From Aeromonas salmonicida subsp. salmonicida (lineage in GTDB: Bacteria > Pseudomonadota > Gammaproteobacteria > Enterobacterales > Aeromonadaceae): DNA of 64,000 nucleotides. Shown here one piece after another: positions 27,586-36,953 of the stretch (position 1 is the first letter of the stretch; every line of letters begins with the position of its first letter). A program made the translations under genes and the position numbers. The notes below the pieces were generated by a model. That model saw nothing but the letters and a program-made list of their open reading frames with translations, was not told the DNA's origin and did not search any database. Location: positions 1 to 64,000 of the forward strand of contig NZ_LSGW01000088.1 in NCBI RefSeq assembly GCF_001643305.1, in the 5' to 3' direction.

Positions 27586-28326
27586 TTAGAATCCCAGGCT
27601 AGACAGCAGATCGTCCACATCATCCTGACCATTGACCACATCGGAACGCGTCTCAGGGTTCATGATGGGGCCTTCGGCTTCAATCCCGCTTACAGGAAGG
27701 CGTTGAGATGAATGCTCAGCCGCAGCCTCACCAAACATAGTCAGCATTTCTATTAATTTTGTTTCAACTTCCTGAACCAGCTTGATGACCTTGCGGATCA
27801 TCTGGCCGGTCAAATCCTGAAAATCTTGCGCCATCAGAATTTCTGTCAGCAGTTGCCGTAATTTATCGGCATCAGATTCAGAAGCCTTAATAAAATCATC
27901 CAGTTGGTGACATAAAGACTTAAATTGTCCGACATTCATGTCCCTGCTCATCAGGGCATTCCAGTTGGGCAGAACCAGCTGAATATTGTCATTGAGCCGG
28001 TCAGCAATCGGCAGGCTGGCTTCCACCGCATCCATGGTGCGGTTGGCTGCCTTGTCAGTCATGTCGATAACGTAGCTGAGACGCTCCCGTGCATCGGGAA
28101 TATCATGGGTCGCCAGGTCGGGGATCCGCGGATCCAGCCGGAAATCCTGTAGGGAATCATGCAGTTGTCGGGTCAGTTGACCCACTTTGTCAAAGAGAGC
28201 GGCGGCATTGGGGGCACATGCATCAGCAATGATGGTATCGGCCTGTTCAAATTCGCCTTGCTCAAGATGGGCAACAAGCATCCTTGCCTGATCGAGCGAA
28301 ATCATTGCACTCGTTTTGGCCTTCAT
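27586..28326 (-). CDS. cheZ: CheY-P phosphatase CheZ
   Basis: Dephosphorylates CheY-P and so ends the switching signal. The 246-residue helical protein has the active-site segment LMAQDFQDLTGQMIRKVI (catalytic Gln) and the C-terminal CheY-binding helix DVDDLLSSLGF. AAGGAG eight bases upstream supports the start. It lies between cheY and cheA in the same transcript. Confidence 0.95.
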   Translation of the reverse strand: MKAKTSAMISLDQARMLVAHLEQGEFEQADTIIADACAPNAAALFDKVGQLTRQLHDSLQDFRLDPRIPDLATHDIPDARERLSYVIDMTDKAANRTMDAVEASLPIADRLNDNIQLVLPNWNALMSRDMNVGQFKSLCHQLDDFIKASESDADKLRQLLTEILMAQDFQDLTGQMIRKVIKLVQEVETKLIEMLTMFGEAAAEHSSQRLPVSGIEAEGPIMNPETRSDVVNGQDDVDDLLSSLGF

Positions 28327-28338
28327 CCCTGCTGCTCC

Positions 28339-28722
28339 TTAGCCGATTCGTTCAAAGATTTTGTCGAGTTTCTCTTTGAGCGTTGCAGCGGTGAAAGGCT
28401 TGACGATATAGCCATTGACGCCCGCCTGGGCGGCTTCAATGATCTGTTCGCGCTTGGCTTCAGCCGTTACCATCAGCACCGGCAGATGCTTGAGTTTGTC
28501 ATCGACGCGAATCGCCTTGAGCAAGTCGATACCTTGCATACCGGGCATGTTCCAGTCGGTGACCACGAACTGATAATCACCATTTTTCAACATTGGCAAG
28601 GCCGTGTTGCCGTCATCTGCTTCGTGGGTATTGTTAAATCCCAAGTCACGCAGCAAGTTCTTGATAATCCGGCGCATCGTTGAAAAATCGTCAACAATGA
28701 GGATTTTCATGTTCTTGTCCAA
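28339..28722 (-). CDS. cheY: Chemotaxis response regulator CheY
   Basis: Single receiver domain of 127 residues that binds FliM/FliN when phosphorylated and changes motor rotation. Acidic pair VDDF near the N-terminus, phosphorylated Asp in [12 protein letters not shown], Thr in VTAEAKRE, and Lys in YIVKPF are all present. The best start is TTG at 28722: AGGAGG lies five bases before it, and the product ([12 protein letters not shown]) matches other CheY N-termini. The ATG at 28710 is too far from that ribosome binding site. A 6-bp GC hairpin (28738-28753) lies just upstream of AGGAGG. Confidence 0.94.
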   Translation of the reverse strand: MDKNMKILIVDDFSTMRRIIKNLLRDLGFNNTHEADDGNTALPMLKNGDYQFVVTDWNMPGMQGIDLLKAIRVDDKLKHLPVLMVTAEAKREQIIEAAQAGVNGYIVKPFTAATLKEKLDKIFERIG

Positions 28723-28833
28723 AATTCCCTCCTAAATAGCCGCCATAGCGGCTCACTTACATGATGCAGATCGCAGGTTTTGTTTTGCGGATTATGCCTT
28801 AGAGTTTTGTTTCAGTGTAGCTAGTACAAACAC

Positions 28834-29553
28834 TTATACATGCCAATCTCTTAAACGAGCGCGTAATCTGTGCATCGCCTGACTGTGTATCTGGCTCACA
28901 CGAGACTCGCTTACGTTCAATACCTCGCCTATTTCACGCAAGTTCAGTTCTTCATCGTAGTAAAGGGAGAGCACCAACGCTTCCCGTTCCGGCAAGCGTC
29001 CAATGTGTTCGGCAAGAGCACCTTGAAAACGCTCAGCTGCCAGTTCGTCAAACCCACTGTTGCCTCCAGCATCGTCGGGATGACCAATCACATCCTCGCT
29101 AACCCCCAGGTCCTCGATGCCGATGATCTTGCCGCAGGAGACATCCTGCAGCATGGTGTGATACTCGCCGAGACTGACCCCCATCTGGACCGCCACCTCG
29201 GTATCGCGGGCATCACGGCCATGCGCTTGTTCAACATTTTCGATGGCTTCGGCGATGGCACGGCTGTTGCGATGCACGGAACGCGGCACCCAGTCGCCCC
29301 GCCGAATCTCGTCGAGCATGGAGCCACGGATGCGGATCCCGGCGTAGGTCTCAAAACTGGCGCCCTTGCTGCCGTCAAAATTGCGGGAAGCTTCGAGCAG
29401 CCCAATCATACCTGCCTGGATCAGGTCATCCAGCAAGACACTGCTTGGCAGGCGAGCCAATAAATGCTGGGCAATCCGCTTCACCAGTGGAGCATGACGC
29501 TCGACCAGCACATAGGAATCCTGATGACGCAAGTACGCTTGGGCTTTATTCAC
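28834..29553 (-). CDS. fliA: RNA polymerase sigma-28 factor FliA
   Basis: Flagellar sigma factor of 239 residues that directs late genes (flagellins, stators, chemotaxis). Region 2 (LLDDLIQAGMIGLLEASRNFDGSKGASFETYAGIRIRGSMLDEIR) and region 4 (LPEREALVLSLYYDEELNLREIGEVLNVSESRVSQIHSQAMHRL) are intact. Start is GTG with AAGG five bases upstream, overlapping the end of flhG. No flgM gene is in the window. Confidence 0.96.
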   Translation of the reverse strand: MNKAQAYLRHQDSYVLVERHAPLVKRIAQHLLARLPSSVLLDDLIQAGMIGLLEASRNFDGSKGASFETYAGIRIRGSMLDEIRRGDWVPRSVHRNSRAIAEAIENVEQAHGRDARDTEVAVQMGVSLGEYHTMLQDVSCGKIIGIEDLGVSEDVIGHPDDAGGNSGFDELAAERFQGALAEHIGRLPEREALVLSLYYDEELNLREIGEVLNVSESRVSQIHSQAMHRLRARLRDWHV

Positions 29554-30430
29554 GGGAACCTTCCTGTGCTATGACCGGCTTTTGCAGCAAATTTTCCAGG
29601 AAAAATTCGAGATGACCGCCGGGTTGGTTAGGAATGGGCCAGCTTGCCGCCTTGTTGGCGAGGGCGCGAAACGCCAGCGCTGCAGGTGACTTGGGGAAGG
29701 CTTCGACAATCAGCTTCTGCTTGCGCACCGCAGCCCGCAGGTTGGTGTCGTAAGGCACGCAGGCCACCAGCTCCAGCGAGGTGTCCAGAAAACGATCGGT
29801 TACCCGGGTCAGCTTGGCATAGAGCTCCTGCCCCTCGCGCAGGCTGCGCACCATGTTGGCTACCACCTTGAAGCGAAACACGCCGTGATCCTTCGAGAGG
29901 ATCTTGATCAGTGCGTAGGCATCCGTGATGGAGGTAGGCTCGTCGCACACCACTATCATGATGTCCTGAGCCGCGCGAGTGAAACTCAGCACCATCTCGG
30001 AAATGCCCGCCGCAGTATCCACCATCAGGATATCGACCTGAGTCTTCATCTCGCTGAAGGCGCGGATAAGCTCGGCATGCTGCACCGGGGAGAGTTCCAC
30101 CATGGACTGGGTACCTGATGTCGCCGGCACTATCATCATGCCGTAGGGCCCCTCGACTATGATGTCGTCTATGGTGCACTCGCCGGCCAGCACATGGGAG
30201 AGGTTGCGGTGTACCCGCAGCCCCAGCATGACGTCAACGTTAGCAAGGCCAAGGTCGGCGTCCAGCACCATCACCCGTTTGCCTTGGGCGGCCATGGCAC
30301 CCGCCACGTTCAGGGTCACGTTGGTCTTGCCCACGCCACCCTTGCCACCGGAAACGGCGATCACTTTTACTCGATTGTTTTGACGCATTTTGCGCAGACC
30401 ACTCGCCTGATCCATATGTATGTTACTCAT
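29546..30430 (-). CDS. flhG: Flagellar number regulator FlhG (MinD family)
   Basis: MinD-like ATPase of 294 residues that limits polar flagellar number, opposing FlhF and, in related bacteria, restraining the sigma-54 activator. The deviant Walker A is SGGKGGVGKTNVTLNV, followed by VLDADLGLANVDVMLGL and a conserved N-terminal DQA motif (MDQASGLRKM). The ATG at 30430 overlaps the end of flhF by eight bases, with GGAG just upstream. A much longer upstream frame lies inside flhF and is not used. Confidence 0.94.
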   Translation of the reverse strand: MSNIHMDQASGLRKMRQNNRVKVIAVSGGKGGVGKTNVTLNVAGAMAAQGKRVMVLDADLGLANVDVMLGLRVHRNLSHVLAGECTIDDIIVEGPYGMMIVPATSGTQSMVELSPVQHAELIRAFSEMKTQVDILMVDTAAGISEMVLSFTRAAQDIMIVVCDEPTSITDAYALIKILSKDHGVFRFKVVANMVRSLREGQELYAKLTRVTDRFLDTSLELVACVPYDTNLRAAVRKQKLIVEAFPKSPAALAFRALANKAASWPIPNQPGGHLEFFLENLLQKPVIAQEGSRE

Positions 30431-31841
30431 AAAACTCCGAATCTTCGGCCTCGCCAAAGCCTGCCCCCCAGAAATAGGGTTCTTCTGTTTCCTGCTCCAG
30501 CGAGCCCATGGCAGCCCCGACGAGCTGCGCCGCATTGGCAACTTGAATATCTTCCGGAACCCTTTGTCCATCAGTGATATAGCTGATAGGCAATGCATTC
30601 TGGATACACACGTTAATCACTTCGCCCAGATTCAGACTCTCATCCAATTTAGTAAGTATGCAGCCGCTTAATGGAATACGCCGGAAATGGTCCACCGCCT
30701 CCTGCATCACTCGACGCTGGGACGTGGCTGACATCACCAGGTAGCTGCGGATGCGAACCTTGGCATTCTTGACCAGGGTATCGAGCTGCTCGGTCAACCG
30801 TATATCCCGCTGCCCGACCCCTGCGGTATCGATGAGTACCAGCCGACGATGGCGGAACTGATAAAGCGCATTGGCCAGCTCTTCGGCATCACGCACCTGC
30901 CGAACCGGACACCCCATGATGCGACCATAGGTCTGCAACTGTTCATGGGCACCAATCCGGTAGTTGTCCGTGGTGATGAGCGCCACCTGCTCGGCGCCAT
31001 ACTTCATGGCAAAACGAGCCGCCAATTTGGCGATGGTGGTGGTTTTGCCCACCCCGGTCGGTCCGAGCAGGGCAACGGCCCCACCCTGTCGTAAAATGTC
31101 ATCTTCGCTGATCTTGAGCTGGGCGGTCAGCACCTCGGCCAACTGGGCCATGGCCTGATGGATGGACATATCCTCAGGGATAAGGCCCGCCAGCTGATCG
31201 GCAAACGCATCATCAAAGCCTATCTTCTTGAGTTCCTTGATGAGCAGGGCCCGCATAGGTTCACGGCGTTCGACTTCCTGCCACATCAGTCCGGAGATCT
31301 GGTGCTCAAGCAGCTTGCGAATGCTGGCCATCTCCTTGCGCATCCCTTCCATCTCCTGCTCTCGCGGCGCAGGCTGGGGAGCGCGACCCGGGGTCGCCAC
31401 TCTGGCTTTGGGCTTGGCGGGCTCGGGCGCCGCTCCCCACTGCCCCTGTTCGGCCAGGGTGCGAGGCGCAGATCCGGCAGCAGCCATCGGAGCCCCACCG
31501 TTGAGACCGGCCGGGTTGGATGGATTCAGCTTCTGCTGGCGTGCCAGCAGCGCGGCCAGGGTATCGGCATAGTGTTCGTTCTGTTCCTTGGCCGGGGTGG
31601 GCGCAGGGCGCGTCATCTGCCGTCCGGCAGACGAGATATTGACGCTCTCATCGTTCAACTGACGGCGAACCGGCGCATCTTTGGGTCCCGGAACCTGGGA
31701 TTGATAATCGACAGCGGCGACTATCTCCACCCCTCCGGTGACTTTCTTGTTGGACATGATGACGGCATCGGGCCCGAGAGTCTCCTTGACCTCAGCCAGC
31801 GCCGTTCTCATATCCTTGGCAAAAAAACGCTTAATCTTCAC
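30423..31841 (-). CDS. flhF: Flagellar polar-placement GTPase FlhF
   Basis: SRP-type GTPase of 472 residues that sets the polar site of flagellar assembly. The N-terminal basic/variable B domain (1-150) is Pro/Ala-rich; the NG domain follows with G1 LLGPTGVGKTTTIAKLAARFA, LITTDNYRIGAHEQLQTYGRIMG, LIDTAGVGQRD and TKLDESLNLGEVI. The start is GTG with GGAG seven bases upstream. It is followed by overlapping flhG. Confidence 0.95.
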   Translation of the reverse strand: MKIKRFFAKDMRTALAEVKETLGPDAVIMSNKKVTGGVEIVAAVDYQSQVPGPKDAPVRRQLNDESVNISSAGRQMTRPAPTPAKEQNEHYADTLAALLARQQKLNPSNPAGLNGGAPMAAAGSAPRTLAEQGQWGAAPEPAKPKARVATPGRAPQPAPREQEMEGMRKEMASIRKLLEHQISGLMWQEVERREPMRALLIKELKKIGFDDAFADQLAGLIPEDMSIHQAMAQLAEVLTAQLKISEDDILRQGGAVALLGPTGVGKTTTIAKLAARFAMKYGAEQVALITTDNYRIGAHEQLQTYGRIMGCPVRQVRDAEELANALYQFRHRRLVLIDTAGVGQRDIRLTEQLDTLVKNAKVRIRSYLVMSATSQRRVMQEAVDHFRRIPLSGCILTKLDESLNLGEVINVCIQNALPISYITDGQRVPEDIQVANAAQLVGAAMGSLEQETEEPYFWGAGFGEAEDSEFYE

Positions 31842-31857
31842 CCGTCATCTCCGCTAA

Positions 31858-33960
31858 CTAGTTCTGTCCTACCGCACTGACGATGCGGATTTGCTTGTCA
31901 TCAGGCACTTCCTGATAAGACAGAACGCGTAATCCAGGAATGGCATTCTTGACAAATTTCGCCAGGGTATTGCGCAGTATCCCTGATGTCAGAAGCACGG
32001 CCGGTTGGCCTTCCAGTTCTTGTCTTTGAGTGGCTTCCACCAGCGAGCGCTGCATCCGCTCCGCCAGGCCCGGCTCTATGCCAGCGCCATCACCACCCCC
32101 TGCCTGCAGGGATTGATGCAATATACGTTCCAATTCTGGCGACAATGTGATCACCGGTAACTCGGGATCCGGGCCGGCAATTTCCTGCACTATCAGGCGG
32201 CGCAGGGCGATACGGCAGGCGGCCGTGAGCACTTCCGGGTCCGGGCTGCGCGGGGCATATTCCACCAGGGTCTGCAGGATAGTGCGCATATCACGGATTG
32301 GCACGCCTTCATTGAGCAAATTCTGCAATACCTTCACCAGGTTACCCATACTGATGACCTCGGGAACCAATCCTTCCACCAGTTTGCTCTGGTGCTTCCC
32401 TATCATGTCGAGCAGTTGCTGCACCTCGTCATGCCCCAGCAGCAAGGCGGCATGGTTGGAGAGGATCTGGCTCAAGTGGGTAGCGACTACTGTCGCGGTA
32501 TCCACCACTGTATAACCCAGGGTCTGCGCCTGGGAGACCTGCTCCTTGGCGACCCACACCGCCTCCAGCCCGAAGGCGGGATCCCGGGTGGCGATGCCCT
32601 GGATCTGGCCGAACACCTGGCCAGGGTTGATGGCCATCTCCTTATCATAGTAAACATTGGCCTCGCCGGTACTGACCCCCATCAAGGTGATGCGGTATTG
32701 ATTGGGCGCCAGATCCAGATTGTCCCGAATATGTACGGCAGGTACCAGAAAGCCGAGCTCCTGAGAAAGTTTCTTGCGCACCCCTTTGATCCGGCTGAGC
32801 AGTTCCCCGCCCTGATTGCGATCCACCAGAGGGATGAGCTGATAGCCCACCTCCAGCCCGATAATATCCACCGGCATCACATCGTCCCAGCTCAGCTCTT
32901 TCTGCTCATGAGGCTGCTCTGAAGTAGCCGGCATCAGTTCGCCCTTGGCGGCCTTGGCCGCAGCACGTTTCTCACGGCGCAGCAGCCACCAGGCTCCGGT
33001 GGCAGAGATGGCTCCCAGACTCAGGAAAGCAAAATGTGGCATGCCGGGAACCAGCCCCATCATCAGCAGGATGCCGGCCGAGATGGTCAGTGCCTTGGGA
33101 TTGTCAAACAACTGACCCAGTACCGCCGTGCCCATGTCCTGATCCGTATTCTGCCGGGTCACAATGATGGCAGCGGCGATGGAGAGCAGCAGGGAGGGGA
33201 TCTGGGCAACCAGACCGTCACCAATGGCAAGCAGGGTATATATTTCAGCCGCTTCACCAAAGGTGAGCTGGTGCTGCATCATGCCGATGATGAAACCGCC
33301 GATGATGTTGATGAAGAGGATCATGATGCCCGCGATAGCATCCCCTTTCACAAATTTGGAGGCGCCGTCCATGGAGCCGTAGAAGTCGGCTTCCTGGGTC
33401 ACATCCTGACGACGTTTTTTGGCATCTTCCTGGTTGATGAGACCAGCGTTCAAATCCGCGTCGATGGCCATCTGTTTGCCGGGCATGGCATCCAGGGTGA
33501 AACGGGCGCTCACCTCTGCGATCCGCCCCGCACCCTTGGTGATGACCACAAAGTTGATGATCATCAGGATCGTAAAGACGATGATACCGACCGCATAGTT
33601 GCCACCGATCACCACGTTGCCGAACGCCTCGATCACATGACCGGCTGCAGCGCTGCCATTATGACCTTCCAGCAAGACCACCCGGGTTGACGCCACGTTG
33701 AGCGCCAGACGCAGCAAGGTAGCGAGCAGCAAAACGGTTGGAAAGGCAGCAAATTCGAGGGGGCGGCGGGTATAGACGGCGACCAGCAAGACCACGATGG
33801 AAAGCGCAATATTGAAGGAGAAGAGGACATCCAGCATCAGCGGCGGGATGGGCAGCACGACCATACCAAGAGACGCAAGCACCAGCAGCGGTGTCCCCAC
33901 CCCCTTGGTCAGCAATCCCCTGTGCTCTTTCAATCGGCCCAATGATGCCTGGAATTTCAT
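31858..33960 (-). CDS. flhA: Flagellar type III export protein FlhA
   Basis: Major export-gate component of 700 residues: eight N-terminal membrane helices (1-330), the conserved cytoplasmic FHIPEP-type loop (NPGQVFGQIQGIATRDPAFG belongs to the later cytosolic part) and the ring-forming C-terminal domain that docks chaperone-substrate complexes. The ATG at 33960 was chosen over TTG at 33972 and has GAG at a proper distance. A sigma-54 promoter lies about 40 bases upstream, so flhA-flhF-flhG-fliA and later genes probably start a new transcript here. Confidence 0.95.
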   Translation of the reverse strand: MKFQASLGRLKEHRGLLTKGVGTPLLVLASLGMVVLPIPPLMLDVLFSFNIALSIVVLLVAVYTRRPLEFAAFPTVLLLATLLRLALNVASTRVVLLEGHNGSAAAGHVIEAFGNVVIGGNYAVGIIVFTILMIINFVVITKGAGRIAEVSARFTLDAMPGKQMAIDADLNAGLINQEDAKKRRQDVTQEADFYGSMDGASKFVKGDAIAGIMILFINIIGGFIIGMMQHQLTFGEAAEIYTLLAIGDGLVAQIPSLLLSIAAAIIVTRQNTDQDMGTAVLGQLFDNPKALTISAGILLMMGLVPGMPHFAFLSLGAISATGAWWLLRREKRAAAKAAKGELMPATSEQPHEQKELSWDDVMPVDIIGLEVGYQLIPLVDRNQGGELLSRIKGVRKKLSQELGFLVPAVHIRDNLDLAPNQYRITLMGVSTGEANVYYDKEMAINPGQVFGQIQGIATRDPAFGLEAVWVAKEQVSQAQTLGYTVVDTATVVATHLSQILSNHAALLLGHDEVQQLLDMIGKHQSKLVEGLVPEVISMGNLVKVLQNLLNEGVPIRDMRTILQTLVEYAPRSPDPEVLTAACRIALRRLIVQEIAGPDPELPVITLSPELERILHQSLQAGGGDGAGIEPGLAERMQRSLVEATQRQELEGQPAVLLTSGILRNTLAKFVKNAIPGLRVLSYQEVPDDKQIRIVSAVGQN

Positions 33961-33997
33961 CGTTTTTCTCAATCTTAAACTGCTGGTATCCGATTAA

Positions 33998-34013
33998 AGC
34001 AAACATCAAGCCA
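33998..34013 (-). promoter_or_regulatory. Sigma-54 promoter upstream of flhA
   Basis: On the minus strand TGGCTTGATGTTTGCT places GG and GC exactly ten bases apart, as in -24/-12 promoters. The predicted start is about 26 bases before the flhA ATG, in the 107-base flhB-flhA gap. Confidence 0.75.
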
Positions 34014-34067
34014 ACAATTCAATGTATTGATTTTAAATGATTTTATTTTGACTGCGTCAGAAGTTTG

Positions 34068-34913
34068 TCATTTTCGAAATTCGGGCGGAATGGGCAGATC
34101 CTTGGCGATCGGATTGGGGCGCCGGCCGCTGCCACGACGGAATTTTTTAAGCTGATAAATATAAGCCAGCACCTGGGCCACGGCGGCAAACAGGCCTTCC
34201 GGGATCTCGTGCCCAATTTCGGTGGAGTGAAAGATAGCGCGGGTGAGTGCCGGGGACGGCATGATGGGGATCTCGTACTCCCTGGCTATTTCCCTGATCT
34301 TCATTGCGATCTCATCTGTCCCCTTGGCAACTACCTTGGGCGCGGCACCCGGCTTGGCAATGTCGTATTTGAGCGCCACCGAGTAGTGGGTCGGGTTGGT
34401 GATGATGACGTCTGCCTTTGGCACATCTCCCATCATGCGTCGCATCGCCATCTGCATCTGCAACTGCCGTATCCGTCCCTTCACCTCGGGTTTACCTTCG
34501 CTGTCCTTGAATTCGTCTTTCACTTCCTGCTTGGTCATCTTGAGCTGGCGGGTGTGGTTCCAGGTCTGGAAGGGTACATCTATGGCCACTATGGGGATGA
34601 GAGCACAACAGAGGATGATCAGCATCCACAGCAGGCCAAGCGGATAGACAAGCTCCCTTAGCAAGGCCGGCAACATGGCGCCCATGGCGTTGGGATCAAA
34701 AGCCTGATCCCGGTCCAGAGTAAAGCCAATGGTGAGGATCTTGACCATGGCGCTGGCCAGACTCTCCTTGACCATCAGCAGACCGAAAACAGCCGCCAGC
34801 AGGGCGCTGGCAGTACCCAGCTCCTTGGAGCGTGCAATCTGCCCTTTTTCCCGGGCCTGTTGCAGTCGTTTGCCCGTGGGTTGTTCGGTACGTTCCTGAT
34901 CGGTATCAGCCAT
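34068..34913 (-). CDS. flhB: FlhB with an internal in-frame deletion
   Basis: FlhB normally has about 376-382 residues and switches export specificity from hook to filament after cleaving itself at N-P-T-H. Here only 281 residues are encoded. The N-terminus (EQPTGKRLQQAREKGQIARSKEL), TM1, and the C-terminal domain with NPTHYSVALKYD (Asn173, equivalent to Asn269 in E. coli) are intact. At residue 106-107 the sequence jumps from the middle of TM2 (LIILCCALI) to the end of TM4 (PIVAIDVPFQ). About 96 residues are missing: the TM2-TM3 cytoplasmic loop and TM3. The join is in frame and hydrophobic, and an even number of helices is lost, so the C-terminus stays cytoplasmic. Function is doubtful because the missing loop closes around the FliPQR gate. 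Confidence 0.92.
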   Translation of the reverse strand: MADTDQERTEQPTGKRLQQAREKGQIARSKELGTASALLAAVFGLLMVKESLASAMVKILTIGFTLDRDQAFDPNAMGAMLPALLRELVYPLGLLWMLIILCCALIPIVAIDVPFQTWNHTRQLKMTKQEVKDEFKDSEGKPEVKGRIRQLQMQMAMRRMMGDVPKADVIITNPTHYSVALKYDIAKPGAAPKVVAKGTDEIAMKIREIAREYEIPIMPSPALTRAIFHSTEIGHEIPEGLFAAVAQVLAYIYQLKKFRRGSGRRPNPIAKDLPIPPEFRK

Positions 34914-34999
34914 CTTGCTGACCTCCGCAACGCCGGACGCAGCTCAGCGGCACTCGCCTCCAGAGGAAGTGAAGCTGTTCGGTATCAAGCCACGCGCAA

Positions 35000-35797
35000 T
35001 CAACCATTCTGATCACCGAAGCACTGGACATTAATCAGCTCGCAGCTGGTCTCCTGCACCCGCTCCCACATGGAATCGAAGTGACCGAGAAAACCGCCGA
35101 TGGTGAGCCAGAGAATGAAGAGGCCGGACATCATGCTGACCGCAAAACCGATACTGAAGATATTGAGCTGGGGAGCTGCCCGGGTCATGACACCGAACGC
35201 AAAGTTGATGAGCAACAGCGCGACTATGGCCGACAGCGCCATCACCAGAGAGGCCTGGTACATGATCCCCAGAAAACCGACCAGACTGCGGATGGCAGGC
35301 AGGGTGAGCCCGGCATCGGAGACCGGCAAAGTCTCGAAACTCAGCACGACCATGCGCAGCATGATGAGGTGACCATCTACCGCCAGAAACACCAGGGTTG
35401 CCAGCATCAGGTAGAACTGGCCTACCACAGGGGCCGACTGGCCATTCATGGGATCCACCAGGGTCGCAAAGCCCAGACTGGTCTGCATGGCGATGACCTG
35501 GCCGGCCATCACGAAGCTCTCCATCAGAAACTGGGTCATCAGGCCGAGGGCAATGCCGATGAGCAGCTGCTGGGTCAATACCAGAAAACTGCCGACGGAG
35601 AACAGCTCAACCTTGGGCATGGGAGGCAACAAGGGGGCGATCATGAAGGTCAGTGCCAGCGCCAGCCCGATGCGGATCCGGGCTGGCGTCAGCCGGCTGC
35701 CAAACACCGCCATCACCATCAAGAGACCGCTCACCCGCGCCAACGGCCAGAGGATGGAAGACAACCACTCCATGATAAGAGCGGTTGTATAGGTCAT
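35000..35797 (-). CDS. fliR: Flagellar export gate protein FliR
   Basis: Membrane component (265 residues) of the FliP5Q4R1 export gate. Five to six hydrophobic helices are present, with conserved GLMTQFLMESFVMAGQVIAMQTSLGFATLVDP and a C-terminal IGGFLGHF. The ATG at 35797 has GAGG seven bases upstream; a longer open frame begins in the fliQ-fliR gap and is not needed. It lies between fliQ and flhB as usual. Confidence 0.94.
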   Translation of the reverse strand: MTYTTALIMEWLSSILWPLARVSGLLMVMAVFGSRLTPARIRIGLALALTFMIAPLLPPMPKVELFSVGSFLVLTQQLLIGIALGLMTQFLMESFVMAGQVIAMQTSLGFATLVDPMNGQSAPVVGQFYLMLATLVFLAVDGHLIMLRMVVLSFETLPVSDAGLTLPAIRSLVGFLGIMYQASLVMALSAIVALLLINFAFGVMTRAAPQLNIFSIGFAVSMMSGLFILWLTIGGFLGHFDSMWERVQETSCELINVQCFGDQNG

Positions 35798-35876
35798 ACT
35801 GCCGCCTCGGAAGCCTGCAGACATACCAGCAGCAGTGGGTTGTCAGACGGCAATCCTGGCCGCGTCGTGGAGTGCA

Positions 35877-36146
35877 TCATCCCACCACCTCGGGAATTTG
35901 ACTCACCATCAGCAGGAAGAAATCCATCAGGCTCTGCAAGCCCCAGTGTGCACCCGCCCCCAGTGCAAACAGGGTGACGATGAGACGAGGCAGAAAGCTC
36001 AAGGTCTGTTCGTTGATGGAGGTAGCGGCCTGAAAGATGGCCACCACCAGACCTATCATCAAACTCGGTAAAATCACGGCGCACACCATGATAGTCACCA
36101 GCCAGAGTGCCTCACGGAATACGTCGACAAAGGTTTCCGGACTCAT
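35877..36146 (-). CDS. fliQ: Flagellar export gate protein FliQ
   Basis: 89-residue export-gate subunit with two hydrophobic helices (about 15-38 and 50-75). The conserved start MSPETFVDVFREALWLV and VAIFQAATSINEQTLSFLPRL identify it. Four copies are known to pack around FliP/FliR. It lies 27 bases after fliP. Confidence 0.95.
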   Translation of the reverse strand: MSPETFVDVFREALWLVTIMVCAVILPSLMIGLVVAIFQAATSINEQTLSFLPRLIVTLFALGAGAHWGLQSLMDFFLLMVSQIPEVVG

Positions 36147-36173
36147 GCTCCTTGCTCCTTGCGTTTGTCCGAC

Positions 36174-36953
36174 TTAACCACCGGCGCCCAAGCCGAAACT
36201 GTTGGCCAGAGAGCCCAGTATCAGGTTCCAGCCATCCACCATGACGAACAGCATCAGTTTGAATGGCAGGGAAACCAGCATGGGTGACAGCATCATCATA
36301 CCCATGGCCATCAGGATACTGGCCACTACCAGATCGATCACCAGGAAGGGCAAAAACAGCATAAAGCCTATCTGGAATGCCGTCTTCAACTCGCTGGTCA
36401 CAAACGCCGGGATCAGCACTCGCAGTGGCACCTCGGCGGGTTTATCCACCTGCACATCGGCGATTTCCATGAAGGTATTGAGATCCTTTATCCGGGTCTG
36501 GGAGAGCATGAACTGATGGATGGGCAGTTCGGCCTTCTCCAGCGCCTCCCTGGCCTGAATGGTCTCGGCCAGATAGGGTTGCAGCGCCTCGTCGTTGATG
36601 CGATCCAGCACGGGGGACATGATGAAAAACGACATGAAGAGGGCAATGCCGATCAACACCTGGTTGGAGGGGCTCTGCTGCAAACCGATCGCCTGGCGCA
36701 ATATGCCAAGCACTATGATGATGCGGGTAAACGAGGTCATCATGATGACAACCGCAGGCAAGAAAGAGAGCGCCGTCATCAGCGCCAGCACTTGCAGGGT
36801 CAGGCTGTATTCCTGGCTGCCATCCGCCAGGGTCTTGATGGTCACGGCCGACATGCCATCCTGGGCCAGCGCCAGCGGCGAGAACAACACCAGCGTTGAT
36901 AACAGGCCGACCAGCAGCCCCATTGGTAACCACAAGCCGTTAGCTTTTTTCAT
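36174..36953 (-). CDS. fliP: Flagellar export gate protein FliP
   Basis: 259-residue core subunit of the export gate. It has a cleavable signal peptide (ending near LALAQDG), then membrane helices with the conserved [43 protein letters not shown] and [33 protein letters not shown]. The start overlaps the fliO 3' end by 14 bases. Confidence 0.96.
   Translation of the reverse strand: MKKANGLWLPMGLLVGLLSTLVLFSPLALAQDGMSAVTIKTLADGSQEYSLTLQVLALMTALSFLPAVVIMMTSFTRIIIVLGILRQAIGLQQSPSNQVLIGIALFMSFFIMSPVLDRINDEALQPYLAETIQAREALEKAELPIHQFMLSQTRIKDLNTFMEIADVQVDKPAEVPLRVLIPAFVTSELKTAFQIGFMLFLPFLVIDLVVASILMAMGMMMLSPMLVSLPFKLMLFVMVDGWNLILGSLANSFGLGAGG

Noticed and set aside
30431-30598. N-terminal extension of FlhG
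   Set aside because: It lies inside flhF in another frame; the ATG at 30430 gives the standard length of 294 residues.
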